The notes under the pieces: model-generated
The model's database searches: none
What the model was told of the DNA's origin: nothing
What the model saw: the letters and a program-made list of their open reading frames with translations, nothing else
In this document: one piece after another, positions 1 to 8,885 of the stretch
Position numbering within the stretch: the stretch's first letter is position 1
Layout of the letters: each line of letters starts with the position of its first letter
Made by a program: the position numbers and the translations under genes
NCBI RefSeq assembly: GCF_044466355.1
Contig: NZ_JBITMQ010000003.1
Span: forward strand, 186,001-250,000
DNA: 64,000 bases
Reading direction: 5' to 3'
From: Actinophytocola sp044466355
GTDB taxonomy: Bacteria > Actinomycetota > Actinomycetes > Mycobacteriales > Pseudonocardiaceae

Positions 1-400
1 GTACGACTGGGAGCTGCTTGTTGCGCAGCACGTCGGCGACCGTCTCCGCGGCGGCCAGCGGGTCGAGCGGGTGCGAGATCACCGCGTCGGCCTGCGACCA
101 GGTGGCGAGCCATCGGTCGTCCTTGCGGCGGATCGCGATCACGATCGGCGGGCAGTCGTCGATCTCGTTCTTGAGCTGCCTGCACAGGCCGATGCCCCCG
201 GTCGGCTGCGACTCGCCGTCGAGGATGGCCAGGTCGACGTTGCCCGCGTCCATCTCCATCAGCACGTCGGCGATGGTGGCGGACTCGTGGTAGGTCACGC
301 GGCCGAGATCGGCGGCGGGACGGCGCCCGACAGCTGTGACAATCCTCTCCCGGACCTCGGGCCGGTGGCTGAACACGAGGATCTTCAGCGGGGAGCTCAT
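1..400 (-). CDS. Response-regulator-like protein (partial, C-terminus outside window)
   Basis: About 133 codons are visible from an ATG at 400 reading leftwards; the gene runs off the window edge. The N-terminus reads MSSPLKILVFSHRPEVRERI, followed by a receiver-like alternation of hydrophobic strands and helices: VDLAILDGE sits where the phospho-accepting Asp of a CheY-like fold belongs, and the segment CPPIVIAI matches the next strand. A purine-rich GAGGCACC lies just upstream. It is divergent from ctaE. No output domain can be seen because of the cut. The receiver assignment rests on overall pattern, so a degenerate, non-phosphorylated receiver is possible. Confidence 0.6.
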   Translation of the reverse strand, partial: MSSPLKILVFSHRPEVRERIVTAVGRRPAADLGRVTYHESATIADVLMEMDAGNVDLAILDGESQPTGGIGLCRQLKNEIDDCPPIVIAIRRKDDRWLATWSQADAVISHPLDPLAAAETVADVLRNKQLPVV

Positions 401-568
401 GGCGGTGCCTCCGGCGGTCGAAATAGGGCAGGTCCGGACACCTGGATGCTATCCGGCACGGCTTCGCGGCCCGCAGGTGCCCGACAAAGGCTCGACGATC
501 TCTCGAACCACCGCGCCACGCCCCAACCCCGATCAGCTGACCGGGGACCGACAGGCAATAATGCCCGC

Positions 569-1171
569 GTGACGACAGCAGCGCCCTCAATCAGCCAGCG
601 TGTGCACTCGCTGAACCGGCCGAACATGGTCAGCGTCGGCACCATCGTGTGGCTGGCCAGCGAGCTGATGTTCTTCGCCGGCCTTTTCGCCATGTTCTTC
701 ACGGTCAAGGCGCAGAACGACACCGGCCACTGGCCCCCACCGCCGTACCACCTCGACGTGCCATACGCGCTCGTTGTCACGATCGTGCTGGTCGCTTCGT
801 CCCTCACCTGTCAGATGGGTGTGTTCGCGGCGGAGCGAGGTGATGTGTTCGGGTTGCGCAGGTGGTACACGGTCACCCTGGTCATGGGCATCTTCTTCGT
901 GCTCGGCCAGGCGAACGAGTACCGGACGCTGATCGAGGAGGGGCTCACCATCCCGTCCTCGGCCTACGGCACGGTCTTCTACCTGACCACGGGCTTCCAC
1001 GGCCTGCACGTGACCGGCGGTCTCATCGCGTTCGTGTACCTGCTCATGCGCACCAAGATGAGCAAGTTCACGCCTGCACAGGCCACGTCGGCCATCGTCG
1101 TGTCGTACTACTGGCACTTCGTGGACATCGTCTGGATCGGCCTGTTCACCGTCATCTACTTCATTCCGTGA
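569..1171 (+). CDS. ctaE: Cytochrome c oxidase subunit III
   Basis: 200 aa with five evident membrane helices, as in actinobacterial subunit III (shorter than the 7-helix mitochondrial form). It is part of the aa3 oxidase that forms a supercomplex with cytochrome bc1 in the plasma membrane. Diagnostic stretches are ASELMFFAGLFAMFF in helix 1, the TTGFHGLHVTGG segment and the C-terminal YYWHFVDIVWIGLF. The start is the GTG at 569; an upstream open frame reaches far back but has no family similarity. AATAAT ends 6 nt before the GTG, hinting at a leaderless message. It is directly followed by qcrCAB, the same order as Rv2193-Rv2196. Confidence 0.95.
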   Translation: MTTAAPSISQRVHSLNRPNMVSVGTIVWLASELMFFAGLFAMFFTVKAQNDTGHWPPPPYHLDVPYALVVTIVLVASSLTCQMGVFAAERGDVFGLRRWYTVTLVMGIFFVLGQANEYRTLIEEGLTIPSSAYGTVFYLTTGFHGLHVTGGLIAFVYLLMRTKMSKFTPAQATSAIVVSYYWHFVDIVWIGLFTVIYFIP

Positions 1172-1226
1172 TGCGACCGAGCCGCCGACTCGCCGGGTCC
1201 GAACTGACACCAGAGGTTGCCGCACA

Positions 1227-2024
1227 ATGACCAAGAAACTCAGGGCACGCACCAAGCTCCGGCGCCGCATCGCGGGCCTGCTGGCGCTGGGCATCGCGCT
1301 CGTGGGCGTCGGCGCGTTGTACAGCGTGCTCGTCCCCGAGCCGCAGACCGCGCAGGCCCAGCAGGATCCGGTCTTGGTGCGCGAGGGCGAGAAGATCTAC
1401 AACAACACGTGCATCAGCTGTCACGGCAGCAACCTCGAGGGCGTGCAGGACCGCGGGCCGAGCCTGATCGGCGTCGGCGAGGCCAGCGTGTACTTCCAGA
1501 CCTCGACCGGCCGCATGCCCGCCGTCGCCCAGAGCGCGCAGATCCCGAAGAAGCCCCGGGTGCTGTCGCCGCAGGAGGTCGACGCGGTCGCGGCGTACGT
1601 CCAGGCCAACGGTGGCGGCGTGGAGATGCCGGAGGAGAGCGGCCAGGCGCTGCGCGGGGACGACCCGGCCCGCGGCGGTGAGCTGTTCCGGTTCAACTGC
1701 GCGTCCTGCCACAACTTCACCGGCCGGGGCGGTGCGCTGTCCTCCGGCAAGGAGGCGCCGGCTCTGGACGGTGTCACCGAGGACGAGATCTACGCGGCCA
1801 TGGTGTCCGGCCCGCAGAACATGCCTCGTTTCTCCGAGCGGCAGCTGTCGCCGGAGGAGAAGAAGGACATCATCACCTACGTCAAGTCGGTGACGGACGG
1901 CAACAACAACCCCGGTGGTAACCCGATCGGCGGTCTCGGTCCGCAGTCGGAGGGGTTCATCGCGTTCTTCGTCGGGATTGCCGCTCTGCTCGGCATCACG
2001 TTGTGGATCGGGGCAAAACATTGA
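1227..2024 (+). CDS. qcrC: Cytochrome bc1 complex diheme cytochrome c subunit
   Basis: 265 aa. The N-terminal hydrophobic segment (about residues 12-35) acts as signal/anchor; two c-type heme motifs follow, CISCH near residue 67 and CASCH near 158, each in a cytochrome c domain with a distal Met (for example NMPRFSERQLSPEE). A C-terminal helix, EGFIAFFVGIAALLGITLWI, anchors it. This is the diheme cytochrome cc of actinobacteria, which carries electrons directly from bc1 to oxidase and replaces soluble cytochrome c. It lies 55 nt after ctaE and overlaps qcrA by 4 nt. Confidence 0.96.
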   Translation: MTKKLRARTKLRRRIAGLLALGIALVGVGALYSVLVPEPQTAQAQQDPVLVREGEKIYNNTCISCHGSNLEGVQDRGPSLIGVGEASVYFQTSTGRMPAVAQSAQIPKKPRVLSPQEVDAVAAYVQANGGGVEMPEESGQALRGDDPARGGELFRFNCASCHNFTGRGGALSSGKEAPALDGVTEDEIYAAMVSGPQNMPRFSERQLSPEEKKDIITYVKSVTDGNNNPGGNPIGGLGPQSEGFIAFFVGIAALLGITLWIGAKH

Positions 2025-3151
2025 GCACGGACAAGCCTGAGGAGCTGCCCAGCGAGGAGGAGCTCGGGCAGATGTCCCGGGACGAGCTGGTCAAGCTGGG
2101 GAGCACGCTCGACGGCGTCGAGCTGGTCGAGTACCCGGACCCGTGGCCGGTCAAGGGCACGCGCGCGGAGAAGCGGGCAGAGCGCCAGGTCGCGTTCTGG
2201 TTCGCGCTCGCGGGCATCTCCGGTCTCGCGTCGGTGGTCGCCTTCATCTGGTGGCCCGCCAAGTACGTGGCCCCGAGCGAGGACGGCCACTTCATGTACT
2301 CGCTCTACACGCCGGTCCTCGGCCTCACCTTCGGCCTCGCCGTCCTGGGCATCGGCATCGGCGTGCTGCAGTACGTGCGGAAGTTCATCCCGCACGAGAT
2401 CGCGGTCCAGCAGCGGCACGACGGTGGCTCGAACGAGCTGGACAAGGCGACGATCCTCGCCAACCTCGCCGACGCGGGCAACCGCAGCACGATCGCCCGC
2501 CGCCCGATGATCAAGCGGTCGCTGGCCTTCGGTGGTGGCGTTCTCGGCCTCGCGCTGACGGCGCTGCCGCTCGGCGGGTTCCTCCGCAACCCGCACGCGC
2601 AGTCCGCCAACAAGGACGGCCTGATCCACACCCCGTGGCAGCACACCGAGGAGGGCGAGAAGGTCTTCCTGCGCCGTGTCACCGGTGACAACGACGAGCT
2701 GTCCCTGGTGCGGCCGGAGGACCTCGACGGTGGCGCCATGGAGACGGTGTTCCCGTACCGCGAGGGCGACACCCACGAGGACTGGGTGAAGATGCTCAAG
2801 CGTGGCGACAGCCCCGTGATGCTGATCCGCCTGCGGCCCGCCGACGCGGCCAGGGTGATCAAGCACGAGGGCCAGGAGGACTTCAACTACGGCGACTACT
2901 ACGCCTACACGAAGATCTGCAGCCACGTCGGGTGCCCGACCTCGCTGTTCGAGGCGCGCAGCAACCGCATCCTGTGCCCGTGCCACCAGTCACAGTTCGA
3001 CGCACTGCAGTACGCCAAGCCGGTGTTCGGGCCTGCCACGCGCAAGCTGGCGCAGCTGCCCATCGCGGTGGACGAGGAGACCGGCTACTTCATCTCGACC
3101 GGTGACTTCATCGAGCCGATCGGGCCCGCCTACTGGGAGCGGAAGTCATGA
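2021..3151 (+). CDS. qcrA: Cytochrome bc1 complex Rieske iron-sulfur subunit
   Basis: About 376 aa. Three N-terminal membrane helices (an actinobacterial feature; most Rieske proteins have one) precede the Rieske domain. The [2Fe-2S] ligands are visible as CSHVGC and CPCHQSQFD about 20 residues later. The protein passes electrons from menaquinol to QcrC. The chosen start is a TTG at 2021 that forms a TTGA overlap with the qcrC stop and has GGGG about 8 nt upstream; an in-frame GTG at 2003 would add six residues. It is coupled to qcrB by an ATGA overlap. Confidence 0.95.
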   Translation: MSTDKPEELPSEEELGQMSRDELVKLGSTLDGVELVEYPDPWPVKGTRAEKRAERQVAFWFALAGISGLASVVAFIWWPAKYVAPSEDGHFMYSLYTPVLGLTFGLAVLGIGIGVLQYVRKFIPHEIAVQQRHDGGSNELDKATILANLADAGNRSTIARRPMIKRSLAFGGGVLGLALTALPLGGFLRNPHAQSANKDGLIHTPWQHTEEGEKVFLRRVTGDNDELSLVRPEDLDGGAMETVFPYREGDTHEDWVKMLKRGDSPVMLIRLRPADAARVIKHEGQEDFNYGDYYAYTKICSHVGCPTSLFEARSNRILCPCHQSQFDALQYAKPVFGPATRKLAQLPIAVDEETGYFISTGDFIEPIGPAYWERKS

Positions 3152-4842
3152 GTGGAATGACCACGCCGACGAAGCCCGACAACATGGTCATGCGGGCGGC
3201 CGGTGGCGCGGCCAAGTGGGCCGACGACCGGTACCACCTGTCGGGCGGCATCCGCAGGCAGCTGAACAAGGTCTTCCCGACGCACTGGTCGTTCCTGCTC
3301 GGCGAGATCGCGCTGTACAGCTTCATCGTGCTGCTGCTGTCGGGTACCTACCTGGCGCTGTTCTTCGACCCGTCGATGGCCGAGGTCACCTACAACGGTT
3401 CGTTCGCGAACCTGCGCGGCCTCGAGATGTCCCGGGCCTACGAGTCGACGCTGTACATCACGTTCGACGTGCGCGGCGGCCTGTTCGTGCGCCAGGTGCA
3501 CCACTGGTCGGCGCTGCTGTTCATGCTGTCGCTGACGATCCACATGTTCCGCACGTTCTTCACCGGCGCGTTCCGCAGGCCGCGTGAGGTCAACTGGGTC
3601 ATCGGTGTCCTGATCTTCCTGCTGGGCTGCTTCGAGGGCCTCGCGGGCTACTCGCTGCCGGACGACCTGCTCTCCGGCGCCGGCCTGCGCATCACCTCGG
3701 GTCTGACCATGTCGATCCCGGTGATCGGCACCTGGGCCAACTGGCTGCTGTTCGGCAGCGAGTTCCCGGGCACGGAGATCATCCCCAGGCTCTACACCGC
3801 GCACATCCTGCTGATCCCGGGCATCCTGCTCGCGCTGATCGGTGTGCACGTGGGTCTGGTCTGGTACCAGAAGCACACGCAGTTCCCGGGCGTGCGGCGC
3901 AAGGAGACCAACGTCGTCGGCGTCCGCATCATGCCGACGTTCGCCCTCAAGGCGGGCGGCTTCATGGCCGTCGTCATCGGTGTCACCGCGCTGCTCGGCG
4001 GTCTGTTCCAGATCAACCCGGTGTGGAACTTCGGTCCGTTCTCCCCGGCCCAGGTCTCGGCGGGCACCGTGCCCGACTGGTACATGGGCTGGACCGACGG
4101 TCTGGTCCGACTGTGGCCCGCGTGGGAGGTCTACCTCGGGAACTACACGATCCCGGCGCCGTTCTTCCCGTTCATGATGGGTCTGCCACTACTGACCGGA
4201 GTGGCGGCGGTCTATCCGTGGATCGAGAAGAAGTTCACCAAGGACTACGCGCACCACAACCTGCTGCAGCGGCCGCGTGACGTGCCGGTGCGCACCAGCC
4301 TCGGCGTCATGGCGATCACGTTCTTCATGGTGTCGCTGCTGTCCGCCGCGAACGACGTGCTCGCCGAGAAGTTCGACATCTCGCTGAACGCGACGACGTG
4401 GATGGGCCGTGTCGGGTTGCTGGTGCTGCCGCCGCTGGCGTACGCGATCACGTACCGCCTGTGCCTCGGCCTGCAGCGGTCCGACCGGATGGTGCTGGAG
4501 CACGGTGTCGAGACCGGCATCATCAAGCGCCTGCCGCACGGTGAGTTCATCGAGGTGCACCAGCCGCTGGCCGGGGTGGACGAGCACGGCCACCCGATCC
4601 CGCTGGAGTACCAGGGCACCCCGGTGCCGAAGAAGATGAACAAGCTCGGCTCGGCCGGTGCGCCGGTCGCCGGTTCGCTGCTGCGGCCGGACCCGCCGGA
4701 GGAGACCGCGGCGCTGGCGAAGGCCCGCGCGGCGCAGCACGGCCACGGTGCCGAACTGGAGTCGGGCTCCGGTGAGACCGAGACCGGCACGTCGGTCGCG
4801 ACGACCGACGAGGACCCGACGAAGAAGATCGGGCCATCATAA
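3148..4842 (+). CDS. qcrB: Cytochrome bc1 complex cytochrome b subunit
   Basis: 564 aa, longer than mitochondrial cytochrome b because of the actinobacterial C-terminal extension (about 120 hydrophilic residues). The heme b ligands fall in VHHWSALLFMLSLTIHMFR and in YTAHILLIPGILLALIGVHV, and the Qo-site PDW motif lies in GTVPDWYMGW (usual PEW/PDW). It overlaps qcrA by ATGA. Its stop TAA overlaps the probable start of the downstream lipoprotein, so the respiratory operon continues into that gene. Confidence 0.96.
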   Translation: MSGMTTPTKPDNMVMRAAGGAAKWADDRYHLSGGIRRQLNKVFPTHWSFLLGEIALYSFIVLLLSGTYLALFFDPSMAEVTYNGSFANLRGLEMSRAYESTLYITFDVRGGLFVRQVHHWSALLFMLSLTIHMFRTFFTGAFRRPREVNWVIGVLIFLLGCFEGLAGYSLPDDLLSGAGLRITSGLTMSIPVIGTWANWLLFGSEFPGTEIIPRLYTAHILLIPGILLALIGVHVGLVWYQKHTQFPGVRRKETNVVGVRIMPTFALKAGGFMAVVIGVTALLGGLFQINPVWNFGPFSPAQVSAGTVPDWYMGWTDGLVRLWPAWEVYLGNYTIPAPFFPFMMGLPLLTGVAAVYPWIEKKFTKDYAHHNLLQRPRDVPVRTSLGVMAITFFMVSLLSAANDVLAEKFDISLNATTWMGRVGLLVLPPLAYAITYRLCLGLQRSDRMVLEHGVETGIIKRLPHGEFIEVHQPLAGVDEHGHPIPLEYQGTPVPKKMNKLGSAGAPVAGSLLRPDPPEETAALAKARAAQHGHGAELESGSGETETGTSVATTDEDPTKKIGPS

Positions 4843-5705
4843 GGTTCCGCTCGATAGCGGCCGCCGCGTTCTTCGCGGCGGCCGCTGTCGTCGTGGCCGG
4901 GTGTTCTTCGCCGCCGCCGCACCTGGCCGCGGCCCACATGCGAGGGACGGAGTGCCCGTTGCCGGACGCGGGGTTCGACTGCGACTTCCAGCGCCGGATC
5001 GCCGCCGTGCAGGCGTACCTGGCCGACCGCCCCGGCACCACCGGCGTGGTCCTCCACGACCTGCGGACGGGCGCGGTGTGGCACAACGACCACGCCGCCG
5101 ACCTCACGTGGACCGCGTCCACGATCAAGCTCGCGATGGTCGTCGACCTGTTCACCCGCGACCGCGCGGGCGAGATCACGCTCACCGAGGACGACCGCGC
5201 CCTGATCCGGTCCATGCTCCACTCGTCGGACAACGACGCGGCGGACACCCTGTGGTACCGGTACTCGGGCGACGACCACATGGCGTTCAACGACAACTTC
5301 CCGGCGTACGGGTTGACGTCGCTGGAGCCACAGGAGGGCTACACGGAGTTCTACCCGTACTGGGGCTTCCAGAAGTGCACACCGGAGGACCTGGACCGGC
5401 TGATCCACCACGTGCTGACCGACCTGCCGCCGGACGACCGCACCTACCTTCTCGACCAGATGCGCGCGGTGGCACCCAACCAGCAGTGGGGCGTGTGGGG
5501 CGCCGGGACCGCCGCGCAGCCCGGCGCCAAGAACGGCTGGTCGGAGGAGGACGGCGGCTGGGTGATGAACTCGGTCGGCTTCGCGGGCCCCGATGCGCGG
5601 TACACGCTCGCGGAAATGAACAACCTCCGCGGCGAGGGCGGCTACGACGCGGGCCGGGAGACCGTGACGCACGTGGCGGAGCTGCTCTTCGAGGGCCGCT
5701 TCTGA
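4839..5705 (+). CDS. Lipoprotein with class A beta-lactamase-like serine hydrolase domain
   Basis: About 288 aa. The frame encodes a lipoprotein signal peptide (FRSIAAAAFFAAAAVVVAGC, lipobox VAGC), then a penicillin-binding/beta-lactamase-fold domain: SxxK as STIK near residue 90, an SDN motif in SSDNDAADTLW, and KNG where KTG/KSG is usual. It is expected to sit on the outer face of the membrane. The first ATG/GTG in frame (GTG 4893) lies inside the signal peptide, so translation must begin upstream; ATA at 4839 overlaps the qcrB stop in an ATAA arrangement. Substrate unknown; a beta-lactamase or peptidoglycan-related hydrolase is possible. Confidence 0.7.
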   Translation: MRFRSIAAAAFFAAAAVVVAGCSSPPPHLAAAHMRGTECPLPDAGFDCDFQRRIAAVQAYLADRPGTTGVVLHDLRTGAVWHNDHAADLTWTASTIKLAMVVDLFTRDRAGEITLTEDDRALIRSMLHSSDNDAADTLWYRYSGDDHMAFNDNFPAYGLTSLEPQEGYTEFYPYWGFQKCTPEDLDRLIHHVLTDLPPDDRTYLLDQMRAVAPNQQWGVWGAGTAAQPGAKNGWSEEDGGWVMNSVGFAGPDARYTLAEMNNLRGEGGYDAGRETVTHVAELLFEGRF

Positions 5706-6235
5706 TGTGCTGGGAACCGCTGGACGCACCGCCAGAAGGCGAGCCTGAGGCCTCCTTCCGAGGGCGTTGGGAGGATCGGCTGTGGTTGAACGTTCCTGGC
5801 CCGTTCTACACCGGCATGACTGACAACTGTTGGACAGGCCGGCTACACGCACCGCGTCATGTGCTTTACGGCGGCGAGTACTTCGGTGAGTACGTATACC
5901 GCCAGCCGACGACGTCGGCGGAGGTCCGAACAGTCGTGAGGGCGGCGCACGCAGATCCGTTCTGCGGTTACGCCTGCGACGGTGATGATCGATGGTCACC
6001 TGATTCCGTTCGGGAATGGTGGCGCGACCGAGCACGGGTGTCCGAGTATCTGGAGTCACTCCTGCCCGAATGGTCTTTCAGCGACAGCGCGGAGAAACGG
6101 GAAGCCGCCGTTGGACTGAGGGACTTCGCGTCCTACCTTGCCGAGGGACTCAGCGCGGATCTCCGAACATACCTTTTCCGGCTCGAAGAGGGCCGCTACC
6201 CGACAAGCTCAGGACCGCTGCCCGATCTTCGCTGA
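5705..6235 (+). CDS. Conserved hypothetical protein
   Basis: 176 aa, soluble, acidic and rich in aromatic residues. The start ATG overlaps the previous stop (TGATG). Characteristic stretches are LWLNVPGPFYTGMTDNCWTG, APRHVLYGGEY and VRAAHADPFCGYACDGDDRW; the cysteines are scattered and do not form a clear cluster. I recognise no catalytic motif. Codon use is less GC-biased than in its neighbours (third positions with A or T are frequent), which suggests later arrival or low expression. The convergent iolB gene ends 34 nt downstream. Confidence 0.65.
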   Translation: MCWEPLDAPPEGEPEASFRGRWEDRLWLNVPGPFYTGMTDNCWTGRLHAPRHVLYGGEYFGEYVYRQPTTSAEVRTVVRAAHADPFCGYACDGDDRWSPDSVREWWRDRARVSEYLESLLPEWSFSDSAEKREAAVGLRDFASYLAEGLSADLRTYLFRLEEGRYPTSSGPLPDLR

Positions 6236-6269
6236 GCACTGACGGCCGCCCGGGGGAGCGGAGGAACGG

Positions 6270-7058
6270 TCAGCGGTAGAACGGCAGCCTCGGGTCGATC
6301 CGCTCCTCCCGCCACGTGTCGCGGATCCACCCGTGCGCGGGGTCGTCGCTGATCAGCCACGCGCGTTCGGTGCCCGGGCCCGCCATGACGTTCAGGTAGT
6401 ACAGGTCGTACCCGGGCGTCGCCATCGACGGGCCGTGCCAGCCGTGGGGGATCAGCACCACGTCGCCGCCGCGGACCTCCTCCAGGATGTCGATCGGCCG
6501 CTCCTCGGTGCCGTACACGCGCTGGTACGCCATCCCGCCGTTCGCCACCTCGAAGTAGTAGATCTCCTCCAGCTCGCACTCGCCCGGCCGTGCCTCGTCG
6601 TGCTTGTGCGGGGGATACGACGACCAGTTGCCGCCCGGCGTGAGCACCTCGCACGCGATCAGCTTGTCCGCCTTGAACACGCCGGGCGTGCAGAAGTTGT
6701 TCACCTGCCTGCTGCAGTTGCCCGCGCCACGCAACTCGACGGGCGTCCGCGAGGCCGGGGCGTACCGGACCGGCAGGCGGTTCTCGCACACCGCCGACGG
6801 GAAGGCGATCTTCGCGCCCGCCGCCTCGATCCGCGCCGTGCAGTCACGCGGCAGGTACAGGAAGTCGGTGTTCGCGGTGAACACCGACTCGCGGCCGGTC
6901 AGCTCGTAGGTCTCGCCGTCCACCGTCACCGTGCAGCCACCCGACAGCGGGAGCACCAGCGTCTCCGCGTCGCCGGTCACCACCTCGTGCGTGCCGGTGA
7001 CGGTCAGTACCGTCAGGCCGCTGTACGTCCAGCCCGCCGTCGCCGGGGTGATCCTCAC
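6270..7058 (-). CDS. iolB: 5-deoxy-glucuronate isomerase
   Basis: 262 aa bicupin. IolB converts 5-deoxy-D-glucuronate to 2-deoxy-5-keto-D-gluconate in myo-inositol breakdown. Family signatures are CTPGVFKADKLIACEVLTPG, the metal-binding cupin motif PPHKHDE with ELEEIYYFE, and IPHGWHGPSMA. The GTG start forms a GTGA overlap with the upstream aldolase-like gene, so it is last in the nuclease-iolC-Cgl0159-iolB operon. The dehydrogenase and dehydratase genes of the pathway are not in the window. Confidence 0.93.
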   Translation of the reverse strand: MRITPATAGWTYSGLTVLTVTGTHEVVTGDAETLVLPLSGGCTVTVDGETYELTGRESVFTANTDFLYLPRDCTARIEAAGAKIAFPSAVCENRLPVRYAPASRTPVELRGAGNCSRQVNNFCTPGVFKADKLIACEVLTPGGNWSSYPPHKHDEARPGECELEEIYYFEVANGGMAYQRVYGTEERPIDILEEVRGGDVVLIPHGWHGPSMATPGYDLYYLNVMAGPGTERAWLISDDPAHGWIRDTWREERIDPRLPFYR

Positions 7059-7951
7059 AGCAGCCCCGCCGCGGTGTCGACGGCACGCGCCACGTCGTCG
7101 TCCGGTGGGTACAGCAGCGACCGGCCCACCACGAGACCGTGCACGGTCGGGTTGCGCAGTGCGCGCTTCCACCGGCCGTACGTCGCTTCCTGGTCCGCCG
7201 CCACCTCGCCGCCGAGCAGCAGCGTCGGCAGTGTCGTCGTCGCCAGCACCTGCGCCATCTCCTCCCCACCGTCGCCGATCACCGGGACCTTCAGCCACGT
7301 GTACGCGGACGTCGTGCCGAGCCCGGACGCCACCGCCAGTGCCGTGGTCGCGGCCCGCACCGACAGGTCGTTGCGCAACCGGCCACCGTCCCGGACGGAC
7401 ACGAACGGCTCGACCATCGCGATCAGCCGTTCGTCCGCCAGCTCGCTCACCGCGGCCGCGCACGCCGCCAGTGTCGCTGCACTGCGGTCGTCGCTGTAGT
7501 CGATGCGCAGCAGCATCTTGCCGCCGTCGAACCCGTTGCGGGCGATCGCGGCGGTGTCGTAGCCGGTGAACCGGTCGTCCAGTTCGAACGACGCACCCGC
7601 CAGCCCGCCCCGGTTCATCGACCCGAAGACGCTCCTGTCGTGCAGTGCCTCCAGCAACAGCAGGTCCTCGAGGACGTCCGCGGTGCCCAGCACACCGGTC
7701 ACGCCCGGCCGCGCCAGCGCGATCGTCAACCGCCGCAGCAGGTCCGCGCGGTCGGCCATCGCCAGTGGACGGTCCCCGGCGGCCAGCGCGCCGCGGGCCG
7801 GGTGATCGGCGGCGATGATCAGGGCCTTGCCGTTGTCCCCCAACAGGGATTCCGGTCGGGTGCGGGCCTGCGCCAGCTCCGTGATCCGTTCGGGACGGCG
7901 GGCACGGGTCAGCGCGATCCCCCGCACGACCTCCGGCCAGTCAACCCGCAT
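7055..7951 (-). CDS. Cgl0159-family (beta/alpha)8-fold protein, inositol catabolism aldolase-like
   Basis: 298 aa. It resembles the Cgl0159/DeoC-like class found between iolC and iolB in actinobacterial inositol loci. Recognisable parts are KALIIAADHPARGAL at the N-terminus, VLGTADVLEDLLLLEAL, and the strand LLGGEVAADQEATYGRWK near the C-terminus. Position suggests it does the job of IolJ (cleaving 2-deoxy-5-keto-gluconate 6-phosphate), which is otherwise missing here; that role is inference from context. It overlaps iolC by 11 nt and iolB by 4 nt. Confidence 0.85.
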   Translation of the reverse strand: MRVDWPEVVRGIALTRARRPERITELAQARTRPESLLGDNGKALIIAADHPARGALAAGDRPLAMADRADLLRRLTIALARPGVTGVLGTADVLEDLLLLEALHDRSVFGSMNRGGLAGASFELDDRFTGYDTAAIARNGFDGGKMLLRIDYSDDRSAATLAACAAAVSELADERLIAMVEPFVSVRDGGRLRNDLSVRAATTALAVASGLGTTSAYTWLKVPVIGDGGEEMAQVLATTTLPTLLLGGEVAADQEATYGRWKRALRNPTVHGLVVGRSLLYPPDDDVARAVDTAAGLL

Positions 7952-8885
7952 CCAGTACCTCCTCCACCTCGGCGGTCGTGGGCATCGCCGCCGAACAGGA
8001 CAGTCGCGACGCGACGATGGCGCCCGCCGCGTTCGCGAACCGCATGGTGTGCTCGGTGTCCCAGCCGGACAGCAGGCCGTGGCACAGCGCGCCGCCGAAC
8101 GCGTCGCCGGCGCCGAGGCCGTTCACCACCTCGACCGGGTGTGGTGGCACCTCGACCGCGCCCGTGTCGTCCACCGCCAGCACGCCCTTCGGGCCCTGCT
8201 TCACCACCGCGAGCCGGACCCCCTTGTCCCGCAACGCCTCCGCTGCCTCGTGCGGGTCGCGGGTGGCGACCGCGGTCTCGCACTCGTCGAGGTTGCCGAC
8301 GGTCACCGTCACGTGCTCGAGGGCCTCCTGCACCCAGCGGCGGGCCGCCTCGCGCGACTGCCAGAACGCCGGGCGGTAGTCCAGGTCCAGCACCGTCGAC
8401 GCGGCCGGGTCGCGGGTACGCAGCGCGGTCAGCGTGGCGGAGCGGCTCGGCTCCTCGCACAGGCCGGTGACCGTCACCCACAGGATCTTCGCCGCCCGGA
8501 CCGCGTCCAGGTCCAGCTCGTGCGGGTGGATCACCAGGTCGGGCGCCTTCGGCAGTCGGTAGAAGTAGATGGGGAAGTCGTCCGGCGGGAAGATCTCGCA
8601 GAACGTGACCGGGGTCGGCAGGTCGGGCACGTCGGTGACGTAGCGGTCGTCGACGCCGAAGTCCCGCAGCGCGCGGTGCAGGTACGCACCGAACGGGTCC
8701 GCGCCCGTCCTGCTCACCAGCGCCACGCGGTGCCCGTACCGCGCCACGGCGACCGTCACGTTGGCCGCCGTGCCGCCGAGGTACTTCGCGAACGTCGTCA
8801 CGTCCGCCAGCCCGACGCCGGTCTGCTGCGGGTAGATGTCCACCCCGAGCCTGCCCATGGCGATCACGTCGTAGGGATCACCCAT
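7941..8885 (-). CDS. iolC: 5-dehydro-2-deoxygluconokinase (PfkB family)
   Basis: 314 aa ribokinase-like kinase that phosphorylates 2-deoxy-5-keto-D-gluconate. Motifs: N-terminal VIAMGRLGVDIYP typical of IolC, KYLGGTAANVTVAVARYG (PfkB signature 1), and NGLGAGDAFGGALCHG, which holds the anion hole and catalytic Asp. ATG at 8885 overlaps the 3' end of the upstream nuclease gene by 8 nt, so translation is coupled to it. Confidence 0.93.
   Translation of the reverse strand: MGDPYDVIAMGRLGVDIYPQQTGVGLADVTTFAKYLGGTAANVTVAVARYGHRVALVSRTGADPFGAYLHRALRDFGVDDRYVTDVPDLPTPVTFCEIFPPDDFPIYFYRLPKAPDLVIHPHELDLDAVRAAKILWVTVTGLCEEPSRSATLTALRTRDPAASTVLDLDYRPAFWQSREAARRWVQEALEHVTVTVGNLDECETAVATRDPHEAAEALRDKGVRLAVVKQGPKGVLAVDDTGAVEVPPHPVEVVNGLGAGDAFGGALCHGLLSGWDTEHTMRFANAAGAIVASRLSCSAAMPTTAEVEEVLDAG

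Noticed and set aside
4245..6059. Long minus-strand reading frame over qcrB, the lipoprotein and the next gene
   Set aside because: Arg/Pro/Ala-rich translation with no motif, opposite three well-supported genes; a high-GC shadow frame.
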